Under the pieces are notes generated by a model, which was given only the letters and a program-made list of their open reading frames with translations, had not been told where the DNA came from and made no database searches. From NCBI GenBank assembly GCA_019637175.1, contig JAHBWD010000055.1, forward strand, positions 1 through 60,036: a stretch of 60,036 nt of DNA, read 5' to 3'. A program made the position numbers and the translations under genes. The stretch comes from Labilithrix sp. GTDB lineage: Bacteria; Myxococcota_A; Polyangia; Polyangiales; Polyangiaceae. This document shows, piece by piece, positions 35,579-44,024 of the stretch. Position 1 is the first letter of the stretch, and each line of letters opens with the position of its first letter.

Positions 35579-36184
35579 GTGGCGCTCGTCGTCGCGCGCG
35601 CGCTCGCTCCGGCAGGCGCGATCTCGCAAGATCGCGCCGACGTGTTCGCGCGCGGCGAGACCGCCGTGCTCGTCGTGGCCGACGGCGCGGGCGGCGTCGC
35701 GCGAGGCGGCGCCGCCGCGGATCTCTTCTTCGATAGCGTGCGATCCGCGGTGCTCGACGACGCCTTCGATCTGCTCGCCGCGCGGCGATGGGAAGATCTC
35801 TTCGCGAACGCCGATCGTGAGCTCCGCGCGATCGGCGAGACGACCGCCGTCGTCGTCGCGCAAGCGCCGGGCGTCATCGTGTGCGTCGCGTCGGGTGACA
35901 GCGAAGCGTGGATCGTCCGACCCGACGACGTCGAGCGCCTCACCGGAGGCGCGAGCCGTCGCCTCGGCGGCGGCGCGAGCCCGCGCAGCGTCGTGCGCGG
36001 CGAGCTCGACGGGCGCCTCGTCGTCGCGACCGACGGGCTCTTTCGCCACGTCGCCGAGGCTGCGATCCTCGCGCTGCTCCGCGACCGTCCATTCGGCGGC
36101 CTCGCCGACGCGCTCATCGAGGCGGCGCGCATGCCGTCGGGCGCGCTGGCCGACGACATCGCGGTGCTCGTCGCGGAGCGATGA
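35579..36184 (+). CDS. PP2C-family protein phosphatase
   Basis: A 201-residue, minimal PP2C. Metal-binding motifs are visible: VLVVADGAGGVARGG, VCVASGDSEAWI, VVATDGLFRHV and LADDIAVLV. It is short compared with the usual 230-250 residues and lacks the typical N-terminal RxxNED stretch (ISQDRADVFARG takes its place). It may reverse phosphorylation by the many Hanks kinases expected in this genome. GTG 35579 is close behind the TerB-like gene. A 15-codon frame beginning inside its stop (ATGA, 36181) ends in the inverted repeat at 36223. Confidence 0.82.
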   Translation: MALVVARALAPAGAISQDRADVFARGETAVLVVADGAGGVARGGAAADLFFDSVRSAVLDDAFDLLAARRWEDLFANADRELRAIGETTAVVVAQAPGVIVCVASGDSEAWIVRPDDVERLTGGASRRLGGGASPRSVVRGELDGRLVVATDGLFRHVAEAAILALLRDRPFGGLADALIEAARMPSGALADDIAVLVAER

Positions 36185-36222
36185 AGCACGCGCAGTACGC
36201 GCAGTTGCGCGAAGCGCCGCTC

Positions 36223-36238
36223 TAGGTAATCCTACCTA
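36223..36238 (+). promoter_or_regulatory. Inverted repeat immediately before the lipoprotein/copper-oxidase operon
   Basis: TAGGTA and TACCTA are perfect inverted arms separated by ATCC, ending three bases before the ATG at 36242. The position suits an operator (for example for the TetR encoded two genes downstream) or a small hairpin limiting initiation. The TAG of the preceding 15-codon frame lies within the left arm. Confidence 0.4.
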
Positions 36239-36241
36239 AGA

Positions 36242-36907
36242 ATGCGCCATCGACGATCGATCGCCCTCGGCCTCGCCCTCGGCACCTGGGCAGCGGCGAG
36301 CTGCGGAGGGAGCAGCGACACGACGACGAACCCGGTCGACGAGCCCGACGCGGCGCTCCCTCGCGAAGCTTCGGCGACCGACGCGCCCGCGGAAGCCGAG
36401 GCGTCGGCGAGCTGCGATCTCGGTCCGCTGCCGACGATGCCGCCGCTCACGAGCGAGGTCGTGATCGCCGGCCCCGACGGTGGAGCGCCGCCCGCGGCGA
36501 CCGGCGGCGACGAGACGGGCGTGTGGGTGTACACGAAGATCACGCTGCATCTCCCGTCGCAGGCGAGCGGTCAGATCGATCCGGCCGAGTCGAAGATCGA
36601 AGGCACGGGCTCGATCCAGCTCGACGGCGCGACGTTTCGCCAGTTCTCCGACACGACGACGGTCCTCTCCACCTCGGTCGTCGGAAAGATCACACGCGCG
36701 GGATCGGCCAAGGCGATCGGCACCTACGAGAAGGGCGCCGACGGGCTCACCTTCGCGGTGACCTGCCGCGAGACGACGGGCGAAGGCGGGACGCTCGGCG
36801 AGGTCGGCTTCTCGCGCATCGACGCGACGCACGGGCGGCTCCACGTCGTGACGATGACCCAGCTCGGGAGCGCGAACCTCGTGATCGATCTGGAGAAGGC
36901 CCCGTGA
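36242..36907 (+). CDS. Predicted lipoprotein, first gene of the copper-monooxygenase operon
   Basis: A 221-residue protein with signal peptide and lipobox AASC, then an Asp/Glu/Ala-rich linker (about 25-60). The mature domain is beta-rich (VWVYTKITLHLPSQASG, SIQLDGATFRQFSDTTTVL) and resembles no family I recognise. Its stop overlaps the GTG of the next gene (GTGA), indicating translational coupling, so it may be a partner of the oxidase. Confidence 0.75.
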   Translation: MRHRRSIALGLALGTWAAASCGGSSDTTTNPVDEPDAALPREASATDAPAEAEASASCDLGPLPTMPPLTSEVVIAGPDGGAPPAATGGDETGVWVYTKITLHLPSQASGQIDPAESKIEGTGSIQLDGATFRQFSDTTTVLSTSVVGKITRAGSAKAIGTYEKGADGLTFAVTCRETTGEGGTLGEVGFSRIDATHGRLHVVTMTQLGSANLVIDLEKAP

Positions 36908-38214
36908 GCGCTCGCTCCACGATCGTGCGCGCCGGGTTCGTCGCCTTCACGCTCGCAGCGAGCTGCAGCTCGAACGAATCTGCAGGGCCGACCGAGAGAT
37001 CGTCGACGACGAGCCTGCCGTGCGACGTCGACGACGTGCTCGAGCGAAACTGCCGAAGCTGTCACTCCTCTCCGCCGAAGTTCGGCGCGCCGGTCGCGCT
37101 CGTCAGCGCGGACGATCTCGCGGCGCCTTCGAAGAGCGATCCCTCGAAGTCGGTGGCGACGCGCGTCGGCGAGCGCATTCACGATCCCGTCGCGCCGATG
37201 CCGCAGGGCGCGAAGCTCTCCGCGGCCGACATGGCGACGCTGGACACGTGGATCGCCGGCGGCGCGAAGGCGATCCAAGGCACGTGCGCCGACGCGGGAT
37301 CGATCGCCGACGCCGGGCCGGTCGGCCCCGACTTCCTCCCGTGCCCCGAGGAAGAACGCACGACGTTCCTCGCGCACGGCGACACGCTCGCCGATCCGTA
37401 CCCGCTCGCCGCCGACGCCGGCAACCTCTACATGTGCTTCTCGTGGAAGGCGCCTTGGTCGGGCACGCATCAGGCGACCGCGTTCGCTCCCGTGATCGAC
37501 GACGCGCGCGCCGTCCACCACTGGATCCTCTACGAGACGGCGACGCCGCAGATCGACGGCGGCGCGAAGAAGTGCGCGATGCCCTTCGACGCCAAGTTCC
37601 TGCAAGGCTGGGCGCCGGGCGGCACGAACCGCGTGCTCCCCGACGACATCGGCCTCGCGCTGCCCTCGTCGGATCGGTGGCTCATCCTCCAGGTTCACTA
37701 CTGGAATGTTGCAGGATACACGGATGTGCGCGATCGCAGCGGCGTCGCGATGTGCACGACGAGCAACCTCCGGCCGAAGACCGCGGTCGTCTCCACGCTC
37801 GGATCCGCCAACATCGATCTCCCGCCGCGCTCGACGGGCACCGTCGTGACCGGCCGGTGCACCCCCGCGATCACCGAGCCGATCCACGTCCTCGCGAGCG
37901 GCCCGCACATGCACGGGCGCGGTCGGCGCCTCCGCACCCAGGTCCTCCGCGGCGGCAGCGAGTCGGCGATCGAGACGCTCGTCGACGAGCCGAGCTTCGA
38001 CTTCGAGTCGCAGCGGTCGTACCCCTCGAGCCTCGTCGTTCAGCCTGGCGACGTGCTCCGCACGGAGTGCACGTACGACAACCCGACGGAGACGCGCGTC
38101 ACCTTCGGTGAGAAGACCGAAGACGAGATGTGCTTCAACTTCGTGACCGTGTGGCCCGCGCCGGGTCTCTTCAACGAAGGCGGGCGCGCGACGCAGCGCT
38201 GCATCGACCGATGA
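36904..38214 (+). CDS. Copper type II monooxygenase-like lipoprotein with c-type heme motif
   Basis: A 436-residue predicted lipoprotein (lipobox AASC). An N-terminal cytochrome-like segment has CRSCH near residue 50 and a possible distal ligand in PMPQGAKLS. The C-terminal about 290 residues match the ascorbate-dependent copper monooxygenase (PHM/DBH) fold: VHHWILYE (two His of the first copper site), QVHYWN, GPHMHGRG (His-X-His of the second site) and EDEMCF (Met ligand). Electron delivery from heme to copper within one chain is inferred. Substrate unknown. Its TGA overlaps the ATG of the TetR gene. Confidence 0.85.
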   Translation: MSARSTIVRAGFVAFTLAASCSSNESAGPTERSSTTSLPCDVDDVLERNCRSCHSSPPKFGAPVALVSADDLAAPSKSDPSKSVATRVGERIHDPVAPMPQGAKLSAADMATLDTWIAGGAKAIQGTCADAGSIADAGPVGPDFLPCPEEERTTFLAHGDTLADPYPLAADAGNLYMCFSWKAPWSGTHQATAFAPVIDDARAVHHWILYETATPQIDGGAKKCAMPFDAKFLQGWAPGGTNRVLPDDIGLALPSSDRWLILQVHYWNVAGYTDVRDRSGVAMCTTSNLRPKTAVVSTLGSANIDLPPRSTGTVVTGRCTPAITEPIHVLASGPHMHGRGRRLRTQVLRGGSESAIETLVDEPSFDFESQRSYPSSLVVQPGDVLRTECTYDNPTETRVTFGEKTEDEMCFNFVTVWPAPGLFNEGGRATQRCIDR

Positions 38215-38780
38215 GCCGGAAGACCGTCCCCGTTCGAGAGCGGATCCTCGACACGGCGCTGCGGATGCTCGGCGAGTCGGGCGTTCGCACGCTCGCGCAG
38301 CCGAAGGTCGCTCGCCGCGCCGGCGTTCCTCAAGGGCACCTCACGTACTACTTCCCCAAGCGGATGGATCTCCTCGCCGCGGTCGCCGCGCGCTTCGTCG
38401 AGCGCTTGCGCGAAGACGTCCCCGCGCTCGCCGCGTTCGCGACCGACGCGCGCGCGCGCCTCGACGCGGCCGGGCGCAGGCAGGCGATGCGCTTCGTCGC
38501 GCGCCTGGCCAAGGATCGCGCGCGGACGCGGACGGTCATCGGTCTCGTCGCCGCGGCGGAGGAGGACGCCGCGCTCCGCCGTCAGATGGCCGATCACGTC
38601 AAGACGCTGCGCGGGCTCGTGGCGAAGCTCGTCGAGCGCGATGTGCGCGATCCCGACGTCGATCTCGCGCTCGCGACGCTCTGGGGGATCGGCCTCATGC
38701 ACCTCGTGCTCGAAGATCGAAGCGACGCCGAGACCCAGCGCTTGCTCGATCGCTTCCTCACGCGGATCGAGGCATCGTGA
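38211..38780 (+). CDS. TetR-family transcriptional regulator
   Basis: A 189-residue repressor-type protein. The N-terminal helix-turn-helix domain (about 8-55) reads RILDTALRMLGESGVRTLA then RAGVPQGHLTYYFPKRMDLL, diagnostic of TetR proteins. The C-terminal ligand domain is unassigned. Third gene of an operon held together by GTGA and ATGA overlaps, so it probably regulates the lipoprotein and copper-oxidase genes; the inverted repeat at 36223-36238 is the obvious candidate site. Its last 23 bp overlap the convergent methyltransferase gene. Confidence 0.92.
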   Translation: MSRKTVPVRERILDTALRMLGESGVRTLAQPKVARRAGVPQGHLTYYFPKRMDLLAAVAARFVERLREDVPALAAFATDARARLDAAGRRQAMRFVARLAKDRARTRTVIGLVAAAEEDAALRRQMADHVKTLRGLVAKLVERDVRDPDVDLALATLWGIGLMHLVLEDRSDAETQRLLDRFLTRIEAS

Positions 38781-39603
38781 CGACCTCCGGATCGAAGCGC
38801 TCGAGGCGCTTCGCCGCGATCTTCACCGCCTCGGCGCTCTGATCGATCAACACGAAGCCACGCTCGTGCGCGGCCGCCGCTTCGCCCGTCGTGCCGCTGC
38901 CGGCGAAGAAGTCGAGCACGACGTCGCCGGGGCGCGAGTGCACCTTCACGATCCGGTTCAAGATCCCGAGCGGCTTCTGCGTCGGGTAGCCCGTCTTCTC
39001 GCGCCCGCCGGTGGGAACGATCGTGTGCCACCAGACGTCCGTCGGCGTCTTGCCTCGCTCGGCTTTCTCCTTCGAGACGAGGCCGGGCGCCATGTAGGGG
39101 ATGCGATCCATCGCGTCGTAGTCGAAGACGTAGTCGTCTGGGTTCGACGCGTACCAGAGGATCGTGTCGTGCTTGGCGGGCCATCGGTTCTTCGGGCGAC
39201 CGCCGTAGTCGTAGGCCCAGATGATCTCGTTCATGAAGCGATCGCGCCCGAGGAGCCGATCGAGGGCGACCTTGACGTAGTGGACCTCGCGATAGTCGAG
39301 GTGCACGAAGAGCGAACCGTCGGGCGTGAGGCACCGGAGCGCGGCCGCGACGCGGGGGATCAAGAAGCCTTCGAAGTCGTCGAACGCGTCGCCGTAGGAT
39401 CCGCTCTCGATCTTCTCGACGTCGTAGCGCCGCCCGCCGAAGCCGCCGCGCGCTCCTTCGCCCTCGGTCGCCGTCACGCGCATGCGTTCGCGCTTCTGCA
39501 CCTTGCCGGTGTTGAAGGGCGGGTCGATGTAGATCGCGCGCGCGAAACGCTCGGGCAGCGTCGGCAGCACGACCGCGTTGTCGCCGAGGATGATCCGCTT
39601 CAC
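38758..39603 (-). CDS. Orphan DNA methyltransferase (beta-class amino-MTase)
   Basis: A 281-residue SAM-dependent DNA methyltransferase. IYIDPPFNTGK is the catalytic motif IV and precedes the SAM-binding FFAGSGTTGEAA, the order of beta-class N4-cytosine/N6-adenine enzymes. Between them are HLDYREVHYVKVALDRLLG and a target-recognition-like region. Length is near the lower end for solitary enzymes. No restriction endonuclease is nearby, so it is probably an orphan with an epigenetic role. Recognition sequence unknown. The 39613-40350 gene, nine bases upstream, is probably in the same transcript. Confidence 0.9.
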   Translation of the reverse strand: MKRIILGDNAVVLPTLPERFARAIYIDPPFNTGKVQKRERMRVTATEGEGARGGFGGRRYDVEKIESGSYGDAFDDFEGFLIPRVAAALRCLTPDGSLFVHLDYREVHYVKVALDRLLGRDRFMNEIIWAYDYGGRPKNRWPAKHDTILWYASNPDDYVFDYDAMDRIPYMAPGLVSKEKAERGKTPTDVWWHTIVPTGGREKTGYPTQKPLGILNRIVKVHSRPGDVVLDFFAGSGTTGEAAAAHERGFVLIDQSAEAVKIAAKRLERFDPEVVTMPRSA

Positions 39604-39612
39604 CGCCGCTCC

Positions 39613-40350
39613 TCAGAAGAAGACGAACCCGAGGTTGCCCGAAGGAATGTCGAAGGCGTCGCCGGCGAAGAATCGGTCGTAGCGCACCGTGAGGTTGAAG
39701 TATCCCGGATCGCAGCAGTGCCCGAACTGGAGGATGACCTCGGGGCTCACGGATGCGCGAAAAGGATCGACGCGCGGATTGGCGATCTCGATCGTCGTGC
39801 CGGCGCCGAAGCCGAGGCCCATCACCCACTCGCTCGGGTGGTAGAAGAAGCGATACCCCGGCCGGATGTAGAAGCCCGCGCCTTGCGGGCTCGAGAAGAG
39901 GCCCGGCTCGAACACCGCGCGGTGCGCGCGATACTCACGCACGGTGAACGACGATCCTTGCAGCGGCCGCGAAGCGGTGAAGCCCGGACCAAAAGGGATC
40001 GACCACGGCCACGACACCACCGCGGCCGGCGACTGCCCGCGGAGCTGCGCGCCGACGTGGGGAACGAGCGTGGCGAGGATGAGATCGGGGTGATCGCCGA
40101 TGCTCTTGAGGAAGGCGCCCCACGGCGCGTTGAGCACGTTGTCTTCGCGCGGATACTTGTACGGCGTCGCCGGCTGCGCCTTGCTCCACTCGGCGAGCTC
40201 GCGCTCGTTCTTCTCGTTGAACGCGCGCACGGCCGTCGGGCCGTCGGCGTACTCGAACTTCGGCGTCTCGGCGTGCGCGCGCGGCGCGAGAAGCGCGAGG
40301 AGCGCGAGAGCGACGAGGGCCGTCATGCCGAGCGCACGCGTGCGACGCAC
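39613..40350 (-). CDS. Exported, probably outer-membrane, protein
   Basis: A 245-residue protein with a clear signal peptide (ALGMTALVALALLALLAPRAHA) and a C-terminus rich in aromatic strands ending GFVFF. IRPGYRFFYHPSEWVMGLGFG and VSPEVILQFGHCCDPGYFNL look like barrel strands. No family recognised. GTG 40350 is six bases downstream of a -10-like TAGAGT (minus strand), again suggesting a leaderless start. It pairs oddly with the DNA methyltransferase gene downstream. Confidence 0.7.
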   Translation of the reverse strand: MRRTRALGMTALVALALLALLAPRAHAETPKFEYADGPTAVRAFNEKNERELAEWSKAQPATPYKYPREDNVLNAPWGAFLKSIGDHPDLILATLVPHVGAQLRGQSPAAVVSWPWSIPFGPGFTASRPLQGSSFTVREYRAHRAVFEPGLFSSPQGAGFYIRPGYRFFYHPSEWVMGLGFGAGTTIEIANPRVDPFRASVSPEVILQFGHCCDPGYFNLTVRYDRFFAGDAFDIPSGNLGFVFF

Positions 40351-40432
40351 GCGGCCACTCTAACACCATCGATCCGCGCATGACCCGAAAGGTGCGTGCC
40401 CCGATTCGAAGCGTGTGGGATCATGAGCGATC

Positions 40433-40948
40433 ATGAGAGGCACGCGAGCAGCGTATGGACTGGCGTGCCTCGTCGCGTGCTCCTCTGCGCCGGAGACGCG
40501 CGCGCGACCGGAGCCGCGGGCCCCGGTGAGCCGCCCGGTCGAGCCCGCCGATCTCCCGGGCACGGCCTTTCGATCCGACGAAGAGCTCGCGCGCCCGAGC
40601 GAAGCGCACGCGCCGTCCCGCTTCGAAACGCGTCGCATCGGCGGCGAGCGCTCCGAAGGGCGGCGCTTCCACGGCGCGCCGGTCGACCTGGATCTGAAGG
40701 GCGCCGATCTCCAGAACGTCTTCCGCCTCCTCGCCGACGTCGGCCACGTCAACATCGTCGTCGACGGCGACGTCGCCGGAACGATCACGCTCCGCCTGCG
40801 TCGCGTCCCGTGGGATCAAGCGCTCGACGTGATCGCGCGCGCCAAGGGCCTCTTCGTGGAGCGCGACGGGAATGTGATCTTCGTTCGCGCTCACGCTCCC
40901 GGCGGCGCGAGGGGCGGAGGCGCGCTATCCTCGCCGTCCGATGGCTGA
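40433..40948 (+). CDS. Lipoprotein with a single secretin/TonB N-terminal (STN) domain
   Basis: A 171-residue protein with lipobox LVAC. After a Pro/Arg-rich linker, residues about 85-155 form an STN/PilQ-N domain: VDLDLKGADLQNVFRLLADV then NIVVDGDVAGTITLRL and VPWDQALDVIARAKGLF. In PilQ and other secretins this module lies before the pore, but here no secretin pore follows. It may bind peptidoglycan or a transport partner. The last eight bases overlap the start of the helicase gene. Confidence 0.82.
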   Translation: MRGTRAAYGLACLVACSSAPETRARPEPRAPVSRPVEPADLPGTAFRSDEELARPSEAHAPSRFETRRIGGERSEGRRFHGAPVDLDLKGADLQNVFRLLADVGHVNIVVDGDVAGTITLRLRRVPWDQALDVIARAKGLFVERDGNVIFVRAHAPGGARGGGALSSPSDG

Positions 40949-43493
40949 CGGCTCGCTCCGCGACTTGCCGCCGAAGGACGCGTCGAGCGACGAGATCCTG
41001 AGCCGCTTCCTCGCCTATGTCGGCGCGCGCGGACTCGATCTCTATCCCGCGCAAGAGGAGGCGATCCTCGAGATCCTCGACGGCGCGAACGTGATCCTCA
41101 ACACGCCGACCGGCTCGGGCAAGTCGCTCGTCGCCGAAGCCGCGCACTACGACGCGCTCGTTCGCGGCGAGCGATCGTTCTACACGTGCCCGATCAAGGC
41201 GCTCGCCAACGAGAAGTTCTTCGCGCTCGTCTCCGTGTTCGGCGCCGACAACGTGGGCCTCATGACGGGCGACGCGACCGTGAACCGCGACGCGCCGATC
41301 ATCTGCGCCACCGCCGAGGTGCTCGCCAACATCGCGCTCGCCGAAGGGCCGCGCGCCGACGTCGACGTCGCCATCCTCGACGAGTTCCACTACTACGCCG
41401 ACCGCGATCGCGGCGTCGCCTGGCAGATCCCGCTCCTCGCGCTGCCTCACGCGCGCTTCCTCCTGATGAGCGCGACGCTCGGCGATCCCGAGCCGTTCCA
41501 GAAGCACCTCGAGAAGCTCACGGGCAAGCGCACCGCCGTCGTGCGCGGCGTCGATCGACCGGTGCCGCTCGACTTCACCTATCGCGAGACGCCGCTCCAC
41601 GAGACGGTGCACGATCTCGTCGGCAAGGGAAAGCACCCCGTCTACATCGTGAACTTCACGCAGCGCGCGTGCGCCGAAGAGGCGCAGAACCTCATGAGCA
41701 TGGATTACTGCTCGAAGGAGGAGAAGAAGCGGATCGCGGAGGCGCTCGCCGGCGCGCGCTTCGACAGCCCCTACGGCCGCGAGATCCAGCGCTTCATCCG
41801 CCACGGGATCGGCATCCATCACGCGGGCCTGCTCCCGAAGTATCGCCTGATCGTCGAGAAGCTCGCGCAGAAGGGGCTGCTCAAGATCATCAGCGGCACC
41901 GACACGCTCGGCGTCGGCGTGAACGTCCCCATTCGCACCGTGCTCTTCACCAAGCTGTGCAAGTTCGACGGCGAGAAGACGGCGATCCTCAGCGTGCGCG
42001 ACTTTCAGCAGATCAGCGGGCGCGCGGGGCGCAAGGGCTTCGACGTCGCGGGCAGCGTCGTCGCGCAGGCGCCGGAGCACGTGATCGAGAACCTCCGCTT
42101 GGAGGCCAAGGCGGGGAGCGATCCAGGCAAGAAGCGCAAGATCGTCAGGAAGAAGCCGCCCGACTGGGGCTACGTTCACTGGGACAAGTCGATCTTCGAT
42201 CGGCTCGTGACGAGCCAGCCCGAGCCGCTCGTGTCGCGCTTCTCGCTGTCGCACGGCATGGTGGTCAACGTCCTGTCGCGCGAAGAAGGCGGCGGCTGCA
42301 TGGCGCTCGCGCGCCTCGTCAAGTCGTCGCACGAGCGCGACGCGCAGAAGCGGATCCTCGGGCGCGTCGCGCTCGAGATGTTCCGCTCGCTCGAGGAGGC
42401 GGAGATCCTCTCGGTCGGCCGCGACGAAGAGGGGCGCCGGCGCGTCTTCGTCAACGCCGATCTCGGCGAAGACTTCTCGATTCACCACGCGCTCTCGCTC
42501 TACCTGCTCGACACGGCGAAGCGGCTCGTCCCCTCCGATCTGGCCTACGAGCTCGATCTGCTCACGCTCGTCGAGTCGATCCTCGAAAACCCCGAGGTGA
42601 TCCTCGCGCGCCAGCTCGACAGGCTCAAGGGTCTCAAGGTCGCCGAGCTCAAGGCCGCGGGCGTCGAATACGACGAGCGCATGGCGGAGCTCGAGAAGCT
42701 CGAGTACCCGAAGCCGAATCGCGACTTCATCTACGACACGTTCAACGCGTTCGCGGCGAAGCACCCGTGGGTGAAGGAAGACAACATTCGCCCCAAGTCG
42801 ATCGCGCGCGAGATGTACGAGCAGTTCATGTCGTTCGGCGAGTATGTGCGCGAGTACGGCCTCGAGCGCGTCGAGGGGCTTTTGCTCCGGTATCTCACCG
42901 ACGTGTACAAGGCGTTGATGCAGACGCTGCCGAAGTGGGCGAAGACCGACGCGGTCGACGACGTCGCGCTCTACTTCGGCGCGATCGTCAGGCAGGTCGA
43001 CGCGAGCCTGCTCGACGAGTGGGAGCGGATGAAGAACCCCGCCGAGCGCATCGAGGCCAAGCCCGAGCGCGAAGAGCTCGAGCCCGAGGGCTCGAGAGAC
43101 ATCACGCGCGATCGGCGGAGCTTCATGGTCCTCGTCCGCAACGAGGTGTTCAGGTTCGTCCGCGCGATCGCGCGGCGCGACTACGCTGAGGCGGCCCGGG
43201 TCGTCTCGCCGGGCGGAGAGGCGGGTGCGACAGGCGCGGAGGTGCGCGAAGCGGCGCGGATCGAGGCCGACATGGCGCCCTATTTCGAGGAGCACCGCGA
43301 GATCCGCCTCGATCCCGAGGCCAGGAGCCCGAAGCACCTCGACGTCGCGGAAGAGCCGGACGTCTGGCGCCTGCGGCAGACGCTCCTCGATCCCGAGGAG
43401 AACAACGACTGGTTCTTCGAGGTGACCCTCGACCTCGAGCGTTCCCGGGCTGCGGCGCGCCCTGTCCTCGCCCTCGAGCGCATCGGGCGTTAG
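40941..43493 (+). CDS. Ski2/HelY-like DExH RNA helicase with DUF3516
   Basis: An 850-residue superfamily 2 helicase. Visible motifs: Q-like YPAQEEAILEI, Walker A TPTGSGKS, motif Ib, DEFH (motif II), MSATLGDPE (motif III), DTLGVGVNVPIRTV and QISGRAGRKGFD (motif VI). The C-terminal about 300 residues match DUF3516 (PKSIAREMYEQFMSFGEYVR), as in bacterial HelY-like proteins. Probably unwinds or remodels RNA in decay or ribosome assembly. ATG 40941 overlaps the STN gene; a -10-like TATCCT lies nine bases upstream. Confidence 0.93.
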   Translation: MADGSLRDLPPKDASSDEILSRFLAYVGARGLDLYPAQEEAILEILDGANVILNTPTGSGKSLVAEAAHYDALVRGERSFYTCPIKALANEKFFALVSVFGADNVGLMTGDATVNRDAPIICATAEVLANIALAEGPRADVDVAILDEFHYYADRDRGVAWQIPLLALPHARFLLMSATLGDPEPFQKHLEKLTGKRTAVVRGVDRPVPLDFTYRETPLHETVHDLVGKGKHPVYIVNFTQRACAEEAQNLMSMDYCSKEEKKRIAEALAGARFDSPYGREIQRFIRHGIGIHHAGLLPKYRLIVEKLAQKGLLKIISGTDTLGVGVNVPIRTVLFTKLCKFDGEKTAILSVRDFQQISGRAGRKGFDVAGSVVAQAPEHVIENLRLEAKAGSDPGKKRKIVRKKPPDWGYVHWDKSIFDRLVTSQPEPLVSRFSLSHGMVVNVLSREEGGGCMALARLVKSSHERDAQKRILGRVALEMFRSLEEAEILSVGRDEEGRRRVFVNADLGEDFSIHHALSLYLLDTAKRLVPSDLAYELDLLTLVESILENPEVILARQLDRLKGLKVAELKAAGVEYDERMAELEKLEYPKPNRDFIYDTFNAFAAKHPWVKEDNIRPKSIAREMYEQFMSFGEYVREYGLERVEGLLLRYLTDVYKALMQTLPKWAKTDAVDDVALYFGAIVRQVDASLLDEWERMKNPAERIEAKPEREELEPEGSRDITRDRRSFMVLVRNEVFRFVRAIARRDYAEAARVVSPGGEAGATGAEVREAARIEADMAPYFEEHREIRLDPEARSPKHLDVAEEPDVWRLRQTLLDPEENNDWFFEVTLDLERSRAAARPVLALERIGR

Positions 43494-43499
43494 ATTGAG

Positions 43500-44024
43500 A
43501 TGGTGGGCAAGAAGTTCAACCTGCCGCTCCTCGCCGACGCCTGGGGCCGGCCGGAGCGCTCGAGCACGAAGACCAAGAAGCCCTCGCTCGACGACGCGCG
43601 CGCCCGCCTCGGCGGCAAGACCGCCTCCGATTCACCGGCGCCGCCCGGCATCGTCCCCGGGCGCGTCGTCGCGCTCACGACCACGTCGGGCGCGCAGATC
43701 GTCGCCGTCGTCGTTCATGCGACGGCGACCGAGGCCCACGTCCTCGTCGACGGCGTGCGCCTGCGTCGCGTCGCGCCGTCGGCGCTGACGCTCCACGACG
43801 GTGACCCGCCCGAAGATCTCGCGAAGATCGCCGTCGACGCGCGCGTCTTCGGCACGCTGAGCGAGGGGCAACCGGTTCGCTACGCCGACGACGCGGGCGC
43901 GCTCCTCGGCGGAAAGCTCGTCGAGAAGTGCCGCTACGGCGCGCTCATCGTTCGCGACGACGGCGCGGTCATCGCCGTGGGCTTCCGCAAGCTGTGGCCC
44001 GGCGCTCCTCACGGCGCGGCGTGA
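43500..44024 (+). CDS. Hypothetical protein following the helicase gene
   Basis: A 174-residue soluble protein. The N-terminal about 50 residues are basic and Pro-rich; the rest has beta-strand character (VVALTTTSGAQIVAVVVHAT, VRYADDAGALLGGKLVEKC), perhaps an SH3-like or OB-type fold. No family recognised. ATG 43500 is six bases after the helicase stop. Its TGA overlaps the GTG of the sigma-like gene (GTGA). The three genes probably share a transcript. Confidence 0.7.
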   Translation: MVGKKFNLPLLADAWGRPERSSTKTKKPSLDDARARLGGKTASDSPAPPGIVPGRVVALTTTSGAQIVAVVVHATATEAHVLVDGVRLRRVAPSALTLHDGDPPEDLAKIAVDARVFGTLSEGQPVRYADDAGALLGGKLVEKCRYGALIVRDDGAVIAVGFRKLWPGAPHGAA

